Shown in pieces: positions 45,838 to 55,856 of a DNA stretch of 64,000 bases. The notes below the pieces were generated by a model. The model worked only from the letters and a program-made list of their open reading frames with translations, was not told the origin of the DNA and did no database searches. The DNA is taken from contig NZ_CP138214.1 in the NCBI RefSeq assembly GCF_034043515.1, positions 2,790,001 through 2,854,000 on the forward strand. The letters run 5' to 3'. The stretch is from Pseudomonas sp. MUP55. Its GTDB lineage: Bacteria; Pseudomonadota; Gammaproteobacteria; Pseudomonadales; Pseudomonadaceae. Both the position numbers and the translations under genes were made by a program. Every line of letters begins with the position of its first letter. Position 1 is the stretch's first letter.

Positions 45838-46237
45838 GCACAGGTTTAACTCGGCCCGATGTCCCGGTAACAGGGGACAAGGCAGTTAATAGTTCAAGTA
45901 GTGGCTCTTTAATGTCGCTAATGACACCATGACAATATATTGGATCCCTTATTTCAGTGGGGTGCTCACTAGAGCGGCTTAACGTGTATTTAATATTTAA
46001 ATATCTCTCGGCCCGATTCCGGGCCGCAAACACAACAGTGCCCAACAAACACTGCGCGGGGACTTCATCAAGTTGAATTCGGGTCAGCTTTTGGCTACTG
46101 AAATATGTGTAGACGAAAGATTTCAAGTTGTGTCAGTTTTCTTACGCCTTCAAAAGAGGTGAGTGATAGGACTATCCTCGCCCGCGAGGTTCCTATCGAA
46201 CAAAGACTGATGCACTTGCAAACAAGGAAGTACGTTT
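45838..46237 (+). promoter_or_regulatory. 400-bp control region upstream of aprA
   Basis: No gene fits. It should hold the aprA promoter and a leader. The ribosome site ACAAGGAAG (8 bases before ATG) contains a GGA of the type bound by RsmA; aprA in related pseudomonads is under Gac/Rsm control, so translational repression here is plausible. No sigma-factor box identified with confidence. Confidence 0.45.
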
Positions 46238-47671
46238 ATGTCAAAAGTAAAAGACAAGGCTATTGTATCTGCCGCGCAAGCCAGCACTGCTTACTCGCAA
46301 ATCGATAGCTTCAGCCATTTGTATGACCGTGGTGGCAACCTTACGGTCAATGGCAAACCGTCCTACAGCGTGGACCAGGCAGCGACCCAGCTGCTGCGGG
46401 ACGGTGCCGCGTATCGGGACGCTGATGGCAACGGCAAGATCGATCTGACCTACACCTTCCTCACCTCGGCTACCCAGAGCACCATGAACAAACATGGCAT
46501 CTCGGGCTTCAGCCAATTCAACGCCCAGCAGAAAGCACAGGCCGCATTGGCCATGCAATCCTGGTCGGACGTCGCCAACGTGACCTTTACCGAAAAGGCT
46601 TCCGGCGGTGACGCACACATGACCTTCGGCAACTACAGCGGTGGCCAGGACGGCGCGGCGGCGTTCGCTTACCTGCCCGGTACCGGCGCAGGCTACGACG
46701 GCACCTCGTGGTACCTCACCAACAGCAGCTACACGCCGAACAAGACCCCGGACCTGAACAACTATGGCCGGCAGACCCTGACCCACGAAATCGGCCACAC
46801 CCTGGGCCTGGCTCACCCTGGCGACTACAACGCCGGGAATGGCAACCCGACCTACAACGACGCGACCTATGGACAGGACACGCGTGGCTATAGCGTCATG
46901 AGTTACTGGAGCGAGAGCAACACCAACCAGAACTTCAGCAAAGGCGGGGTCGAAGCCTATGCGTCGGGGCCGCTGATCGACGACATCGCCGCGATTCAGA
47001 AGCTCTACGGTGCCAACTTCAACACTCGCGCCGGTGACACCACCTACGGTTTCAACTCCAACACCGGGCGTGATTTCCTCAGCGCCACCTCCAACGCCGA
47101 CAAGCTGGTGTTCTCGGTATGGGACGGTGGAGGCAACGACACCCTGGACTTCTCCGGTTTTACCCAAAACCAGAAGATCAACCTCAATGCCACCTCGTTC
47201 TCCGATGTTGGCGGCCTGGTGGGCAACGTGTCCATTGCCAAGGGCGTGACGGTAGAGAATGCCTTCGGCGGCGCGGGCAACGACCTGATCATTGGTAACC
47301 AGGTTGCCAACCTCATCAAGGGCGGGGCCGGTAGCGACCTCATCTACGGTGGCGGCGGGGCGGACCAACTGTGGGGCGGCGCAGGCAGCGACACGTTCGT
47401 GTTCGGTGCCGTGTCCGATTCCAAGCCAGGGGCGGCGGACAAGATCTTTGACTTCACCTCAGGTTCCGACAAGATCGACCTGTCCGGCATCACCAAGGGT
47501 GCAGGCGTGACCTTCGTCAATGCGTTCACCGGGCATGCCGGCGATGCGGTTCTGTCCTACGCCTCGGGTACCAACCTGGGTACGTTGGCGGTGGACTTCT
47601 CCGGGCACGGCGTGGCGGATTTCCTCGTCACCACCGTTGGCCAGGCGGCTGCCAGCGACATCGTGGCGTGA
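46238..47671 (+). CDS. aprA: Serralysin-type alkaline metalloprotease (AprA/AprX)
   Basis: 477 residues. Zinc site [11 protein letters not shown] near residue 180 and Met-turn SVMSYW (with the Tyr ligand) define the M10B metzincins. RTX calcium repeats of GGxGxD type follow near residues 345-385 ([25 protein letters not shown]), and the C-terminus carries the uncleaved secretion signal ending SDIVA. No N-terminal signal peptide, as expected for AprDEF substrates. It is the main secreted caseinase of spoilage pseudomonads and heads the operon. Confidence 0.97.
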   Translation: MSKVKDKAIVSAAQASTAYSQIDSFSHLYDRGGNLTVNGKPSYSVDQAATQLLRDGAAYRDADGNGKIDLTYTFLTSATQSTMNKHGISGFSQFNAQQKAQAALAMQSWSDVANVTFTEKASGGDAHMTFGNYSGGQDGAAAFAYLPGTGAGYDGTSWYLTNSSYTPNKTPDLNNYGRQTLTHEIGHTLGLAHPGDYNAGNGNPTYNDATYGQDTRGYSVMSYWSESNTNQNFSKGGVEAYASGPLIDDIAAIQKLYGANFNTRAGDTTYGFNSNTGRDFLSATSNADKLVFSVWDGGGNDTLDFSGFTQNQKINLNATSFSDVGGLVGNVSIAKGVTVENAFGGAGNDLIIGNQVANLIKGGAGSDLIYGGGGADQLWGGAGSDTFVFGAVSDSKPGAADKIFDFTSGSDKIDLSGITKGAGVTFVNAFTGHAGDAVLSYASGTNLGTLAVDFSGHGVADFLVTTVGQAAASDIVA

Positions 47672-47673
47672 TG

Positions 47674-47700
47674 TAACGCGCGGCGCTTCGGCGCCGCGTT
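47674..47700 (+). other. UUCG hairpin between aprA and aprI
   Basis: AACGCG-CGGCGC pairs with GCGCCGCGTT around a TTCG tetraloop, with a two-base bulge and no T-run. It is not a classical terminator; it may stabilise the aprA message end or set the protease-to-inhibitor ratio. Confidence 0.6.
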
Positions 47701-47717
47701 CCAGGCTGGAGCCAAAG

Positions 47718-48071
47718 ATGCAGCGTTTCAAATGGTTCACCTTATTGATCGTGTCGGCAGGAGCCCATGCAATGGCGAGCAGTCTTGTTTTACCCACCAC
47801 CGCGCAGTTGGCGGGGCATTGGCAGTTGCACCAGGGGGAGCAGGTGTGTGCGCTGGACCTGCTGGAGCAGGCCAACCGCCTGGGTGGCGATGTGGCATGC
47901 GTGGCGCAATGGCTGGGGGACGAACCGCTGAGCTGGTCGCCGACGCCGGACGGTATCTGGCTGATGAATGCCGAAGGCAGCGGGATTACGCATCTGAATC
48001 GTCAGAAGGAAGGCGAATATCAGGCGCGGACTAAATCGGGTGCCGTAGTTGTGTTGCAACGCACGCCTTAG
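47718..48071 (+). CDS. aprI: AprI/Inh periplasmic inhibitor of alkaline protease
   Basis: 117 residues. Signal peptide ending AHA; the mature N-terminus (SSLVLPTTAQLAG) matches the inhibitor strand that enters the protease active site. Two cysteines (VCALDL and VACVAQ) form the usual disulfide of the small beta-barrel. It protects the periplasm from mislocalised AprA. ATG 47718 follows GGAG. Confidence 0.92.
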   Translation: MQRFKWFTLLIVSAGAHAMASSLVLPTTAQLAGHWQLHQGEQVCALDLLEQANRLGGDVACVAQWLGDEPLSWSPTPDGIWLMNAEGSGITHLNRQKEGEYQARTKSGAVVVLQRTP

Positions 48072-48175
48072 TTCCGGTTATAAGCTTATAACTTAATTTT
48101 TTAGTTGGCCGCTCCTTATTCAGGGGGTAGGGCAACTATTGCGCGAAAACTGGGTTCAGGGAAGATAAAGAAGAT

Positions 48176-49918
48176 ATGGCCAAGCCCCATACCGTTGCAC
48201 CCTTGTTCAAGGCGCTGGGTGAATACAAGAGCATCTTGATCAGCATTGGCTGTTTTACCGCGCTGATTAACCTGTTGATGCTGGTGCCCTCGATTTACAT
48301 GCTGCAAGTGTACGACCGCGTACTGTCCTCCCAGAATGAAACCACCCTGATGATGTTGACGTTGATGGTCGTCGGGTTCTTTGCCTTTATTGGCCTGTTG
48401 GAAGTTATCCGCAGTTTTGTCGTGATACGCATCGGCAGCGCTTTGGAGCGACGTTTCAATTTGCGCGTCTACAAGGCCGCGTTCGAACGCAACCTGCAAC
48501 GCGGCCAGGGGCATGCCGGGCAATCCCTGGGCGACCTGACCCATATTCGCCAGTTCATTACCGGACCTGCGCTGTTCGCGTTTTTCGATGCGCCGTGGTT
48601 TCCGATCTACCTGTTCGTGATTTTCCTGTTCAACGTGTGGCTGGGTGTACTGGCCACCGCCGGGGCAGTGCTGCTGATCGGCCTCGCCTGCCTCAACGAA
48701 TACCTGACCAAAAAACCGCTGGGCGAAGCCAGCGGTTTCTCCCAACAGTCGACGCAGTTGGCCACCAGCCATTTGCACAATGCCGAAACCATCCAGGCCA
48801 TGGGCATGCTCGGAGCACTGCGTCAGCGTTGGTTTGCGGTGCATTCGCAGTTCCTCGGTTTGCAGAACAAGGCCAGCGACACCGGCTCGGTGATCACCTC
48901 CCTGAGCAAGTCCCTGCGCCTGTGCCTGCAATCGCTGGTGCTGGGCCTCGGCGCGCTGCTGGTGATCAAGGGCGACATGACCGCGGGCATGATGATTGCC
49001 GGGTCCATCCTGATGGGCCGGGTACTCAGCCCCATCGACCAGTTGATCGCCGTGTGGAAGCAGTGGAGTTCGGCCAAGCTGGCGTACCAGCGCCTCGATG
49101 AACTGCTGCGCGAGTTCCCGCCGGAAGGCGAGCACATGACGTTGCCGGCGCCCAAGGGCCAGGTGAGCTTCGAACAGGTCAGCGCCGGGCCGCCCGGTCG
49201 GCGTCTGGCCAGCCTGCATCACATCAGCTTCAACCTCGGCGCCGGCGAAGTGCTGGGCGTGCTCGGCGCCTCGGGCTCGGGTAAATCCACCCTGGCCCGC
49301 GTGCTGGTGGGCGTGTGGCCGACCCTGGCAGGCACCGTGCGCCTGGACGGCGCGGACATCCACCGTTGGGACCGCGACGACCTCGGCCCGTATATCGGCT
49401 ACCTGCCCCAGGACATCGAGCTGTTCAGCGGCAGCATCGCCGACAACATCGCGCGCTTTCGCCAGGCTGACCCCGAATTGGTCGTGAAGGCGGCGCAACA
49501 GGCCGGGGTGCACGAGCTGATCCTGCGCCTGCCCCAAGGCTACGACACCGTGCTGGGCGACAACGGCGGCGGCCTGTCCGGCGGGCAGAAGCAACGCGTG
49601 GCCCTGGCCCGTGCGCTGTATGGCAGCCCGCGCTTGATTGTGCTGGATGAGCCCAACTCCAACCTCGACACCGTCGGCGAAGCGGCGCTGGCCAGCGCCA
49701 TCGTGCAGATGAAGGCCCAGGGCAGCAGCGTGGTGCTGGTCACCCACCGTTCTTCTGCATTGGCCCAGGCCGACAAGCTGCTGATCCTCAATGAAGGCCA
49801 GTTGCAGGCGTTCGGACCCAGCCAGGAAGTGCTGCGCGCCTTGTCCGGCCAGCAGGAGGCACCGAAGGAAAAACCCGGCGGTAGGAGCGAGCTTGCTCGC
49901 GAAAGTCGTCAACGATGA
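48176..49918 (+). CDS. aprD: AprD, type I secretion ABC transporter
   Basis: 580 residues. N-terminal transmembrane domain with about six helices (from residue 15 to 290) without a peptidase domain, then the ATPase: GASGSGKST (Walker A), LSGGQKQRVALARAL (signature), LIVLDEPNSNLD (Walker B). It energises export of AprA and LipA through AprE and AprF. The last dozen residues (GRSELARESRQR) are encoded by a REP sequence, replacing the native end. Confidence 0.95.
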   Translation: MAKPHTVAPLFKALGEYKSILISIGCFTALINLLMLVPSIYMLQVYDRVLSSQNETTLMMLTLMVVGFFAFIGLLEVIRSFVVIRIGSALERRFNLRVYKAAFERNLQRGQGHAGQSLGDLTHIRQFITGPALFAFFDAPWFPIYLFVIFLFNVWLGVLATAGAVLLIGLACLNEYLTKKPLGEASGFSQQSTQLATSHLHNAETIQAMGMLGALRQRWFAVHSQFLGLQNKASDTGSVITSLSKSLRLCLQSLVLGLGALLVIKGDMTAGMMIAGSILMGRVLSPIDQLIAVWKQWSSAKLAYQRLDELLREFPPEGEHMTLPAPKGQVSFEQVSAGPPGRRLASLHHISFNLGAGEVLGVLGASGSGKSTLARVLVGVWPTLAGTVRLDGADIHRWDRDDLGPYIGYLPQDIELFSGSIADNIARFRQADPELVVKAAQQAGVHELILRLPQGYDTVLGDNGGGLSGGQKQRVALARALYGSPRLIVLDEPNSNLDTVGEAALASAIVQMKAQGSSVVLVTHRSSALAQADKLLILNEGQLQAFGPSQEVLRALSGQQEAPKEKPGGRSELARESRQR

Positions 49919-49977
49919 CGCGCTCCGATTGGATACACACGGTGCTTGTGGGTTTTTCGCGAGCAAGCTCGCTCCTA
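49882..49977. repeat. REP pair (type B) overlapping the end of aprD
   Basis: TAGGAGCGAGCTTGCTCGCGAA and its inverse TTCGCGAGCAAGCTCGCTCCTA flank a 52-bp spacer. The first unit is translated as the AprD tail. Confidence 0.9.
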
Positions 49978-50009
49978 CATGTTTTGCGTCAAGCAGTAAG
50001 GATACTTGC

Positions 50010-51302
50010 ATGATTTACGAACAACACGACGCACGTTTCTTCGTGCGCATGGGCTGGCTGCTGACCGTGGTGGGCGCTGGTGGTTTTTTCCTCTGGGCCA
50101 GCCTGGCGCCGCTGGATCAGGGCATCCCGGTGCAAGGCACGGTGGTGGTGTCGGGCAAGCGCAAGGCCGTGCAAACCCTCAGCCCCGGTGTGGTCAGCCG
50201 GATCCTGGTGCGCGAAGGCGAGGTGGTGAAGCAGGGCCAGCCGCTGTTTCGCCTTGACCAGACCCAACACCAGGCCGACGTGCAATCGCTGCAAGCCCAG
50301 TACCGCATGGCCTGGGCCAGCGCTGCCCGCTGGCAGAGCGAGCGCGATAACCTGCCCGGCGTGCGCTTTCCGGCTGAACTGAGCGGCAACCCCGACCCGG
50401 CGCTGGCGCTGGTGCTCGAAGGCCAACGCCAACTGTTCAGCAGCCGGCGCGAGGCCTTTGCCCGTGAGCAGGCCGGCATCCGTGCCAGCATCGATGGCGC
50501 CACGTCGCAGCTGGGCGGCATGCGCCGTGCCCGCAGCGACCTCACCGCCCAGGCGCAATCCCTGCGCGAGCAACTGAGCAACCTGCAACCGCTGGCCGAC
50601 AATGGCTACATCCCGCGCAACCGGCTGATGGACTACCAGCGCCAGTTGTCCCAGGTGCAGCAGGACCTGGCGCAAAACGCCGGCGAAAGTGGCCGCGTGG
50701 AGCAGGGCATTGTCGAATCGCGTCTCAAATTGCAGCAGCACAGCGAGGAGTATCAAAAGGAAGTGCGCAGCCAACTGGCCGATGCGCAACTGCGCAGCCT
50801 GACCCTGGAGCAGCAACTCACCTCCGCCGGGTTCGACCTGCAGCACAGCGAAATCAACGCGCCGGCCGATGGCATCGCGGTCAACCTGGGCGTGCACACC
50901 GAAGGCGCCGTGGTGCGCGCCGGTGAAACCCTGCTGGAGATCGTGCCCCAGGGCACGCGCCTGGAGGTGGAAGGGCATCTGCCGGTGCACCTGGTGGACA
51001 AGGTTGGCACGCACTTGCCGGTGGACATCCTCTTCACCGCCTTCAACCAGAGCCGCACGCCACGGGTGCCGGGGGAGGTGAGCCTGATTTCGGCTGACCA
51101 GATGCTCGATGAAAAGACCGGCGCACCCTATTACGTGCTGCGCACCACGGTCAGCGAGGCGGCGCTGGAAAAACTCCACGGCTTGGTGATCAAGCCCGGC
51201 ATGCCCGCCGAGATGTTCGTGCGCACCGGCGAGCGCTCGTTGCTCAATTACCTGTTCAAGCCGCTGCTCGACCGCGCCGGCTCCGCGTTGACCGAGGAAT
51301 GA
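50010..51302 (+). CDS. aprE: AprE, type I secretion membrane-fusion protein
   Basis: 430 residues of the HlyD family: cytoplasmic N-terminus, one transmembrane helix (about 14-33), the lipoyl-type halves VVVSGKRKAVQTLSPGVV and INAPADGIAVNLGVHTEG, and a long coiled coil (about 100-290) rich in Gln, Ala and Leu. It bridges AprD and AprF. ATG 50010 has TAAGGA 7 bases upstream. The frame is open into aprD but that part is antisense to nothing and not protein-like. Confidence 0.94.
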   Translation: MIYEQHDARFFVRMGWLLTVVGAGGFFLWASLAPLDQGIPVQGTVVVSGKRKAVQTLSPGVVSRILVREGEVVKQGQPLFRLDQTQHQADVQSLQAQYRMAWASAARWQSERDNLPGVRFPAELSGNPDPALALVLEGQRQLFSSRREAFAREQAGIRASIDGATSQLGGMRRARSDLTAQAQSLREQLSNLQPLADNGYIPRNRLMDYQRQLSQVQQDLAQNAGESGRVEQGIVESRLKLQQHSEEYQKEVRSQLADAQLRSLTLEQQLTSAGFDLQHSEINAPADGIAVNLGVHTEGAVVRAGETLLEIVPQGTRLEVEGHLPVHLVDKVGTHLPVDILFTAFNQSRTPRVPGEVSLISADQMLDEKTGAPYYVLRTTVSEAALEKLHGLVIKPGMPAEMFVRTGERSLLNYLFKPLLDRAGSALTEE

Positions 51303-51304
51303 GC

Positions 51305-52645
51305 ATGAAACCTGTGTTCATCGCCTTGCTGTTCAGTTGCGCCAGTGCACACGCCGCCATGGGCCCGTTCGATGTGTACGAACAAGCCTTGCGCAATGAC
51401 CCGGTGTTCCTCGGCGCGATCAAGGAGCGCGACGCCGGCCTGGAAAACCGCACCATCGGCCGCGCCGGCCTTCTGCCCAAGCTGTCGTACAACTACAACA
51501 AGGGCCGCAACAATTCCGAGGCGCACCTGCCCGATGGGCGCGGTGGCAGCTACCGCGACGACCGCAACTACAACAGTTACGGCTCCACCTTCAGCCTGCA
51601 GCAGCCGCTGTTCGACTACGAAGCCTATGCCAACTACCGCAAGGGCGTGGCCCAGGCGCTGTTTGCCGATGAAAGCTTTCGCGACAAGAGCCAGGCGCTG
51701 TTGGTGCGGGTGTTGAGCTATTACACCCAGGCGTTGTTTGCCCAGGACCAGATCGACATCGCCCGCGCCAAGAAGAAAGCCTTCGAGCAGCAGTTCCAGC
51801 AGAACCAGCACCTGTTCCAGCAAGGCGAGGGCACCCGCACCGACATCCTCGAAGCCGAATCGCGCTATGAGCTGGCCACCGCCGAAGAGATCCAGGCCAT
51901 GGATGAGCAGGATGCGTCGTTGCGCGAGTTGGGCGCGTTGATTGGCGTGCAAAGCGTCAACATCGACGACCTGGCACCGCTGAACCAAGGCTTTGCCGCC
52001 TTCACCCTGACCCCGGCCAATTACGACACCTGGCATGAGCTGGCCATCAGCAACAACCCGACACTGGCCTCCCAGCGCCAGGCCCTGGAAGTGGCGCGCT
52101 ATGAAGTGGAACGCAACCGCGCCGGGCATTTGCCGAAAGTCACTGCCTACGCCAGTTCGCGCAAGCAGGAGTCCGACAGCGGCAACACCTACAACCAGCG
52201 CTACGACACCAACACCATCGGCGTTGAAGTCAGTGTGCCGCTGTACGCCGGTGGCGGCATCTCGGCCTCCACACGCCAGGCCAGTCGCGCCATGGAGCAG
52301 GCCGAATACGAACTGGAAGGCAAGACCCGCGAAACCCTGATCGAACTGCGCCGCCAGTTCAGCGCGTGCCTGTCGGGGGTGAGCAAGCTGCGCGCCTATC
52401 AAAAGGCCCTGGCCTCGGCCGAGGCGCTGGTGGTGTCGACCAAGCAAAGCATCCTTGGCGGCGAGCGGGTCAACCTCGATGCGCTCAATGCCGAGCAGCA
52501 GCTCTACAGCACCCGCCGCGACCTCGCCCAGGCGCGGTACGACTACCTGATGGCCTGGACCAAATTGCACTACTACGCGGGCAACTTGCGTGACACCGAC
52601 CTGGCCAAGGTGGACGAAGCCTTCGGCCCGGATCGAAAACTGTAG
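51305..52645 (+). CDS. aprF: AprF, TolC-like outer-membrane channel
   Basis: 446 residues. Signal peptide ending AHA, then the two OEP repeats typical of TolC (FDVYEQALRNDPVFLGAI; YDTWHELAISNNPTLASQRQAL) with long helices. It is the outer-membrane exit duct for AprA and LipA. An ATG at 51299 overlaps the aprE stop (ATGA), but GAGGA is spaced better for 51305. Confidence 0.94.
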   Translation: MKPVFIALLFSCASAHAAMGPFDVYEQALRNDPVFLGAIKERDAGLENRTIGRAGLLPKLSYNYNKGRNNSEAHLPDGRGGSYRDDRNYNSYGSTFSLQQPLFDYEAYANYRKGVAQALFADESFRDKSQALLVRVLSYYTQALFAQDQIDIARAKKKAFEQQFQQNQHLFQQGEGTRTDILEAESRYELATAEEIQAMDEQDASLRELGALIGVQSVNIDDLAPLNQGFAAFTLTPANYDTWHELAISNNPTLASQRQALEVARYEVERNRAGHLPKVTAYASSRKQESDSGNTYNQRYDTNTIGVEVSVPLYAGGGISASTRQASRAMEQAEYELEGKTRETLIELRRQFSACLSGVSKLRAYQKALASAEALVVSTKQSILGGERVNLDALNAEQQLYSTRRDLAQARYDYLMAWTKLHYYAGNLRDTDLAKVDEAFGPDRKL

Positions 52646-52755
52646 GAGCGAGCTTGCTGTGGCGAGGGAGCTTGCTCCCGCTGGAGTGCGAAGCGCTCCC
52701 GGAAAATCCGGCTCCAGCTGCGCTGTCGAGCGGGAGCAAGCTCCCTCGCCACAAA
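52644..52755. repeat. Composite REP cluster between aprF and prtA
   Basis: A partial type B unit (TAGGAGCGAGCTTGCT) is joined to a type A pair (GTGGCGAGGGAGCTTGCTCC ... inverse) with a further internal palindrome. Likely an mRNA-stabilising or polarity site inside the operon. Confidence 0.85.
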
Positions 52756-52801
52756 AAGGCTCACTTGTGCAGGGCGAATAACAATAAACAGGAGTGTACG
52801 G

Positions 52802-55759
52802 ATGATCACCCATTCACCACGTTTCAAACCCTTCACCGCAGGCTCATTGCTGCTGCTGTCCGTTGCGGCACAGGCGCAATATGCCGAGACCGGTCAACCG
52901 GGAGACCCCGCCAGCTGGCGTTCGGCCGAATACCAGAGCGACTGGGGCCTGGGGCGCATGAAGGCCGATGAAGCCTATGCCGCCGGCATCAGCGGCAATG
53001 GCGTGAAGATCGGCGCGCTGGACTCGGGCTTTGATCCCAATCACCCCGAAGCGTCCAAAGACCGCTTCCATCCGGTCACGGCCAGCGGCACTTACGTCGA
53101 TGGCAGTGCGTTCAGCACCACGGGCGCGCTCAACCCGAACAACGATTCCCACGGCACCCACGTCACCGGCACCATGGGCGCGGCGCGCGACGGCGTGGGC
53201 ATGCATGGCGTGGCGTATAACGCCCAGGTGTTTGTCGGCAACACCAACGCCAACGACAGCTTCCTGTTCGGCCCGACCCCGGACCCCAAGTATTTCAAGG
53301 CGGTGTACAGCGCCCTGGTGGATTCCGGCGTGCGCGCCATCAACAACAGCTGGGGCAGCCAGCCCAAGGACGTGAGCTACCAGACCCTGGGCGATCTGCA
53401 TGCAGCCTATGCCCAGCACTACAACCGTGGCACCTGGCTGGATGCGGCGGCGGATGTGGCCAAGGCCGGTGTGATCAACGTGTTCAGCGCCGGCAACAGC
53501 GGTTACGCGAACGCCAGCGTGCGCTCGGCCTTGCCGTACTTCCAACCGGAACTGGAAGGCCACTGGCTGGCGGTGTCGGGGCTGGATAAGGCCAACAACC
53601 AGAAATACAACAAGTGTGGCATCGCCAAGTACTGGTGTATCTCCACCCCCGGTGCGCTGATCAACAGCACCATCCCGGACGGCGGTTACGGTGTGAAATC
53701 CGGCACCTCGATGTCGGCGCCCCATGCCACCGGTGCGTTGGCGCTGGTGATGGAGCGCTACCCGTATATGACCAACGAGCAGGCGTTGCAGGTGCTGTTG
53801 ACCACCGCCACGCAACTCGACGGCTCAATCACCCAGGTACCCAACGCCATCGTCGGCTGGGGCGTGCCGGACCTGGGCCGGGCGATGCACGGGCCAGGGC
53901 AGTTGCTCGGCGTCACCGACGTGAACCTGGCGGCCGGGCAGGGCGATGTGTGGAGCAACGGCATTTCCGACCAGGCATTGCTCCAGCGCCAGGCAGAAGA
54001 CCGCGCCGAGCACAGTGCCTGGCAGCAGACCCTGATCGATAAAGGCTGGCAGAACGGTGTGGGCGCCACGGCCAGCCAGCAGGACCAGACCGACTACGCC
54101 GTGGGCAGCGCGCGCGATCAAGCCGCGGCGAACCGTGTGTACGAAGGCAGCCTGATCAAGTCCGGCGCCGGCAGCCTGGTGCTCAGCGGCGACAGCACGT
54201 ACCGCGGTGCAACAACCGTCAACGGCGGGCTGTTGGCCGTGAACGGCTCGCTGACCTCGGCCGTCACCGTCAACAACAGCGGCACCCTCGGCGGCTCCGG
54301 GCGTATCGGCGCGCTGTCGGTGACCAGCGGCGGGCGCGTGGCACCAGGCAACTCGGTGGGCACCTTGCAGGTGGCCGGGGATGTGAACCTGGGCGCGGGC
54401 TCCACCTATGCCGTGGAGCTGACGCCGACCAGCAGCGACCGCATCGTTGCAGGCGGCAAGGCGGTGCTGGGAGGCGGCACGGTGACCCTGGCCCTGGAAA
54501 ACAGCTCGACCTTGTTGAGCCAGAGCCAGGCCCAGAGCCTGATCGGTCGTCAGTACTCGATTCTTGAAGCGGCCGGCGGCATCCAGGGCCAGTTCGGCCA
54601 AGTGCTGCCGAACTACCTGTTCCTGGGCGGCACCCTGGACTATGCCGCCAACGGCGTGCAACTGGCGGTGGGGCGCAACGATGCCAGCTTTGCCAGCGTC
54701 GGCGCCACCCGCAACCAGCGCGCCGTTGCCGCTGCCGCCGAGCAACTCGGCGCCGGCAATCCCGTGTACGAAAGCCTGTTGCAGTCGGACTCGATTGCCA
54801 CGGCGCAACAGGGCTTGCAGCAGCTGTCCGGTGAAATCTACCCGGCCGTGGGCGCGATGTTGATCAACGACAGCCGCCAACTGCGTGACGCGGTAGGCGA
54901 GCGCTTGCGCCACACGCCGGTGGCCGGTGAAAGCAATCTGTGGCTCAAGGCCCTGGGCGCCTGGGGCAAGTCGGACAATCGCGGTGAAACGGCGGGTTCC
55001 ACCACGTCCATCGGCGGCTTGCTGGCCGGCGTCGACGGCGCGCTGGACGAACAGACCCGTGTCGGCGTAGTGGCCGGTTACAGCGACAGTTCATTGAGCT
55101 TGGGCAGCGGCACTCACTCCTCGGCGTCCATCGACAGCTATCACTTCGGCGCCTATGCCGGGCGTGAGCTGGGCGACTGGCGGGTCAGCGTCGGCGGTGC
55201 CTACAGCTGGCACCGCGGCGATGTGAAGCGTGACCTGCAATACGGCGAGGTCGGCGGCAAGCAGAAGACCAAGCTGGACGCCAGCACCGCGCAACTGTTC
55301 ACCGAAGCCGCGTACCGCATTCACCTGCAACCGCTGGCATTGGAGCCCTTCGCCAACCTGGCCTACGTGCACCTGGACAGTGATTCGTTCCACGAAAAAG
55401 GCGCCGCGGCGGCTCTGGAGCGCGGCAGCGATCGACGCGATGCGGTGCTCGGTACCCTGGGCGTGCGGGCGCTGAAAACCCTGGCACTCAATGACCACCA
55501 GCAGCTTGAGCTGTCGGGTTCCCTGGGCTGGCAACACAGCCTGACCGCCGTCGAGTCCGAAGAACACCTGGCGTTTGTCGCCGGTGGGCCTTCATTCGAC
55601 GTACGCAGCGCACCGTTGCTGCGCGATGCCGCGCTGGTGGGCGTGCAGGCAAGCCTGGCGCTGAGCCCGTCGACGCGGGTCAACCTCGATTACAACGGCC
55701 AATTGGGTGGGCGCGAGAAAACTCAGGGCGTGGGGATGAGCCTGAACTGGCAGTTCTAA
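52802..55759 (+). CDS. prtA: PrtA/PspA-type subtilisin-like serine protease autotransporter
   Basis: 985 residues. Signal peptide ending AQA; S8 protease domain with catalytic Asp (IGALDSGFDP), His (DSHGTHVTG) and Ser (GTSMSAPHATG); a passenger-linker with one PATR-like beta-helix repeat (GAGSLVLSGDSTYRGATTVNGG); and a C-terminal autotransporter barrel of about 280 residues ending in aromatic Trp-Gln-Phe. It exports itself by type V secretion. Acting targets at the cell surface are unknown. ATG 52802 follows AGGAG. Confidence 0.93.
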   Translation: MITHSPRFKPFTAGSLLLLSVAAQAQYAETGQPGDPASWRSAEYQSDWGLGRMKADEAYAAGISGNGVKIGALDSGFDPNHPEASKDRFHPVTASGTYVDGSAFSTTGALNPNNDSHGTHVTGTMGAARDGVGMHGVAYNAQVFVGNTNANDSFLFGPTPDPKYFKAVYSALVDSGVRAINNSWGSQPKDVSYQTLGDLHAAYAQHYNRGTWLDAAADVAKAGVINVFSAGNSGYANASVRSALPYFQPELEGHWLAVSGLDKANNQKYNKCGIAKYWCISTPGALINSTIPDGGYGVKSGTSMSAPHATGALALVMERYPYMTNEQALQVLLTTATQLDGSITQVPNAIVGWGVPDLGRAMHGPGQLLGVTDVNLAAGQGDVWSNGISDQALLQRQAEDRAEHSAWQQTLIDKGWQNGVGATASQQDQTDYAVGSARDQAAANRVYEGSLIKSGAGSLVLSGDSTYRGATTVNGGLLAVNGSLTSAVTVNNSGTLGGSGRIGALSVTSGGRVAPGNSVGTLQVAGDVNLGAGSTYAVELTPTSSDRIVAGGKAVLGGGTVTLALENSSTLLSQSQAQSLIGRQYSILEAAGGIQGQFGQVLPNYLFLGGTLDYAANGVQLAVGRNDASFASVGATRNQRAVAAAAEQLGAGNPVYESLLQSDSIATAQQGLQQLSGEIYPAVGAMLINDSRQLRDAVGERLRHTPVAGESNLWLKALGAWGKSDNRGETAGSTTSIGGLLAGVDGALDEQTRVGVVAGYSDSSLSLGSGTHSSASIDSYHFGAYAGRELGDWRVSVGGAYSWHRGDVKRDLQYGEVGGKQKTKLDASTAQLFTEAAYRIHLQPLALEPFANLAYVHLDSDSFHEKGAAAALERGSDRRDAVLGTLGVRALKTLALNDHQQLELSGSLGWQHSLTAVESEEHLAFVAGGPSFDVRSAPLLRDAALVGVQASLALSPSTRVNLDYNGQLGGREKTQGVGMSLNWQF

Positions 55760-55778
55760 AGGAACTCCATCGATCAAA

Positions 55779-55810
55779 AATGTGGGAGGGGGCTTGCCCC
55801 CTCCCACATT
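55779..55810. repeat. Perfect palindromic REP (type C) between prtA and prtB
   Basis: AATGTGGGAGGGGGC and its exact complement separated by TT: 15 paired bases, a near-perfect hairpin without a T-run. Confidence 0.92.
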
Positions 55811-55856
55811 GGAAGCGATTCACATACTGGCAATAAGAAAACTAAGGAAGGTCACC

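Noticed and set aside
48116..50011. Long minus-strand open frame antisense to aprD
   Set aside because: Shadow of aprD and its REP; no protein-like features.
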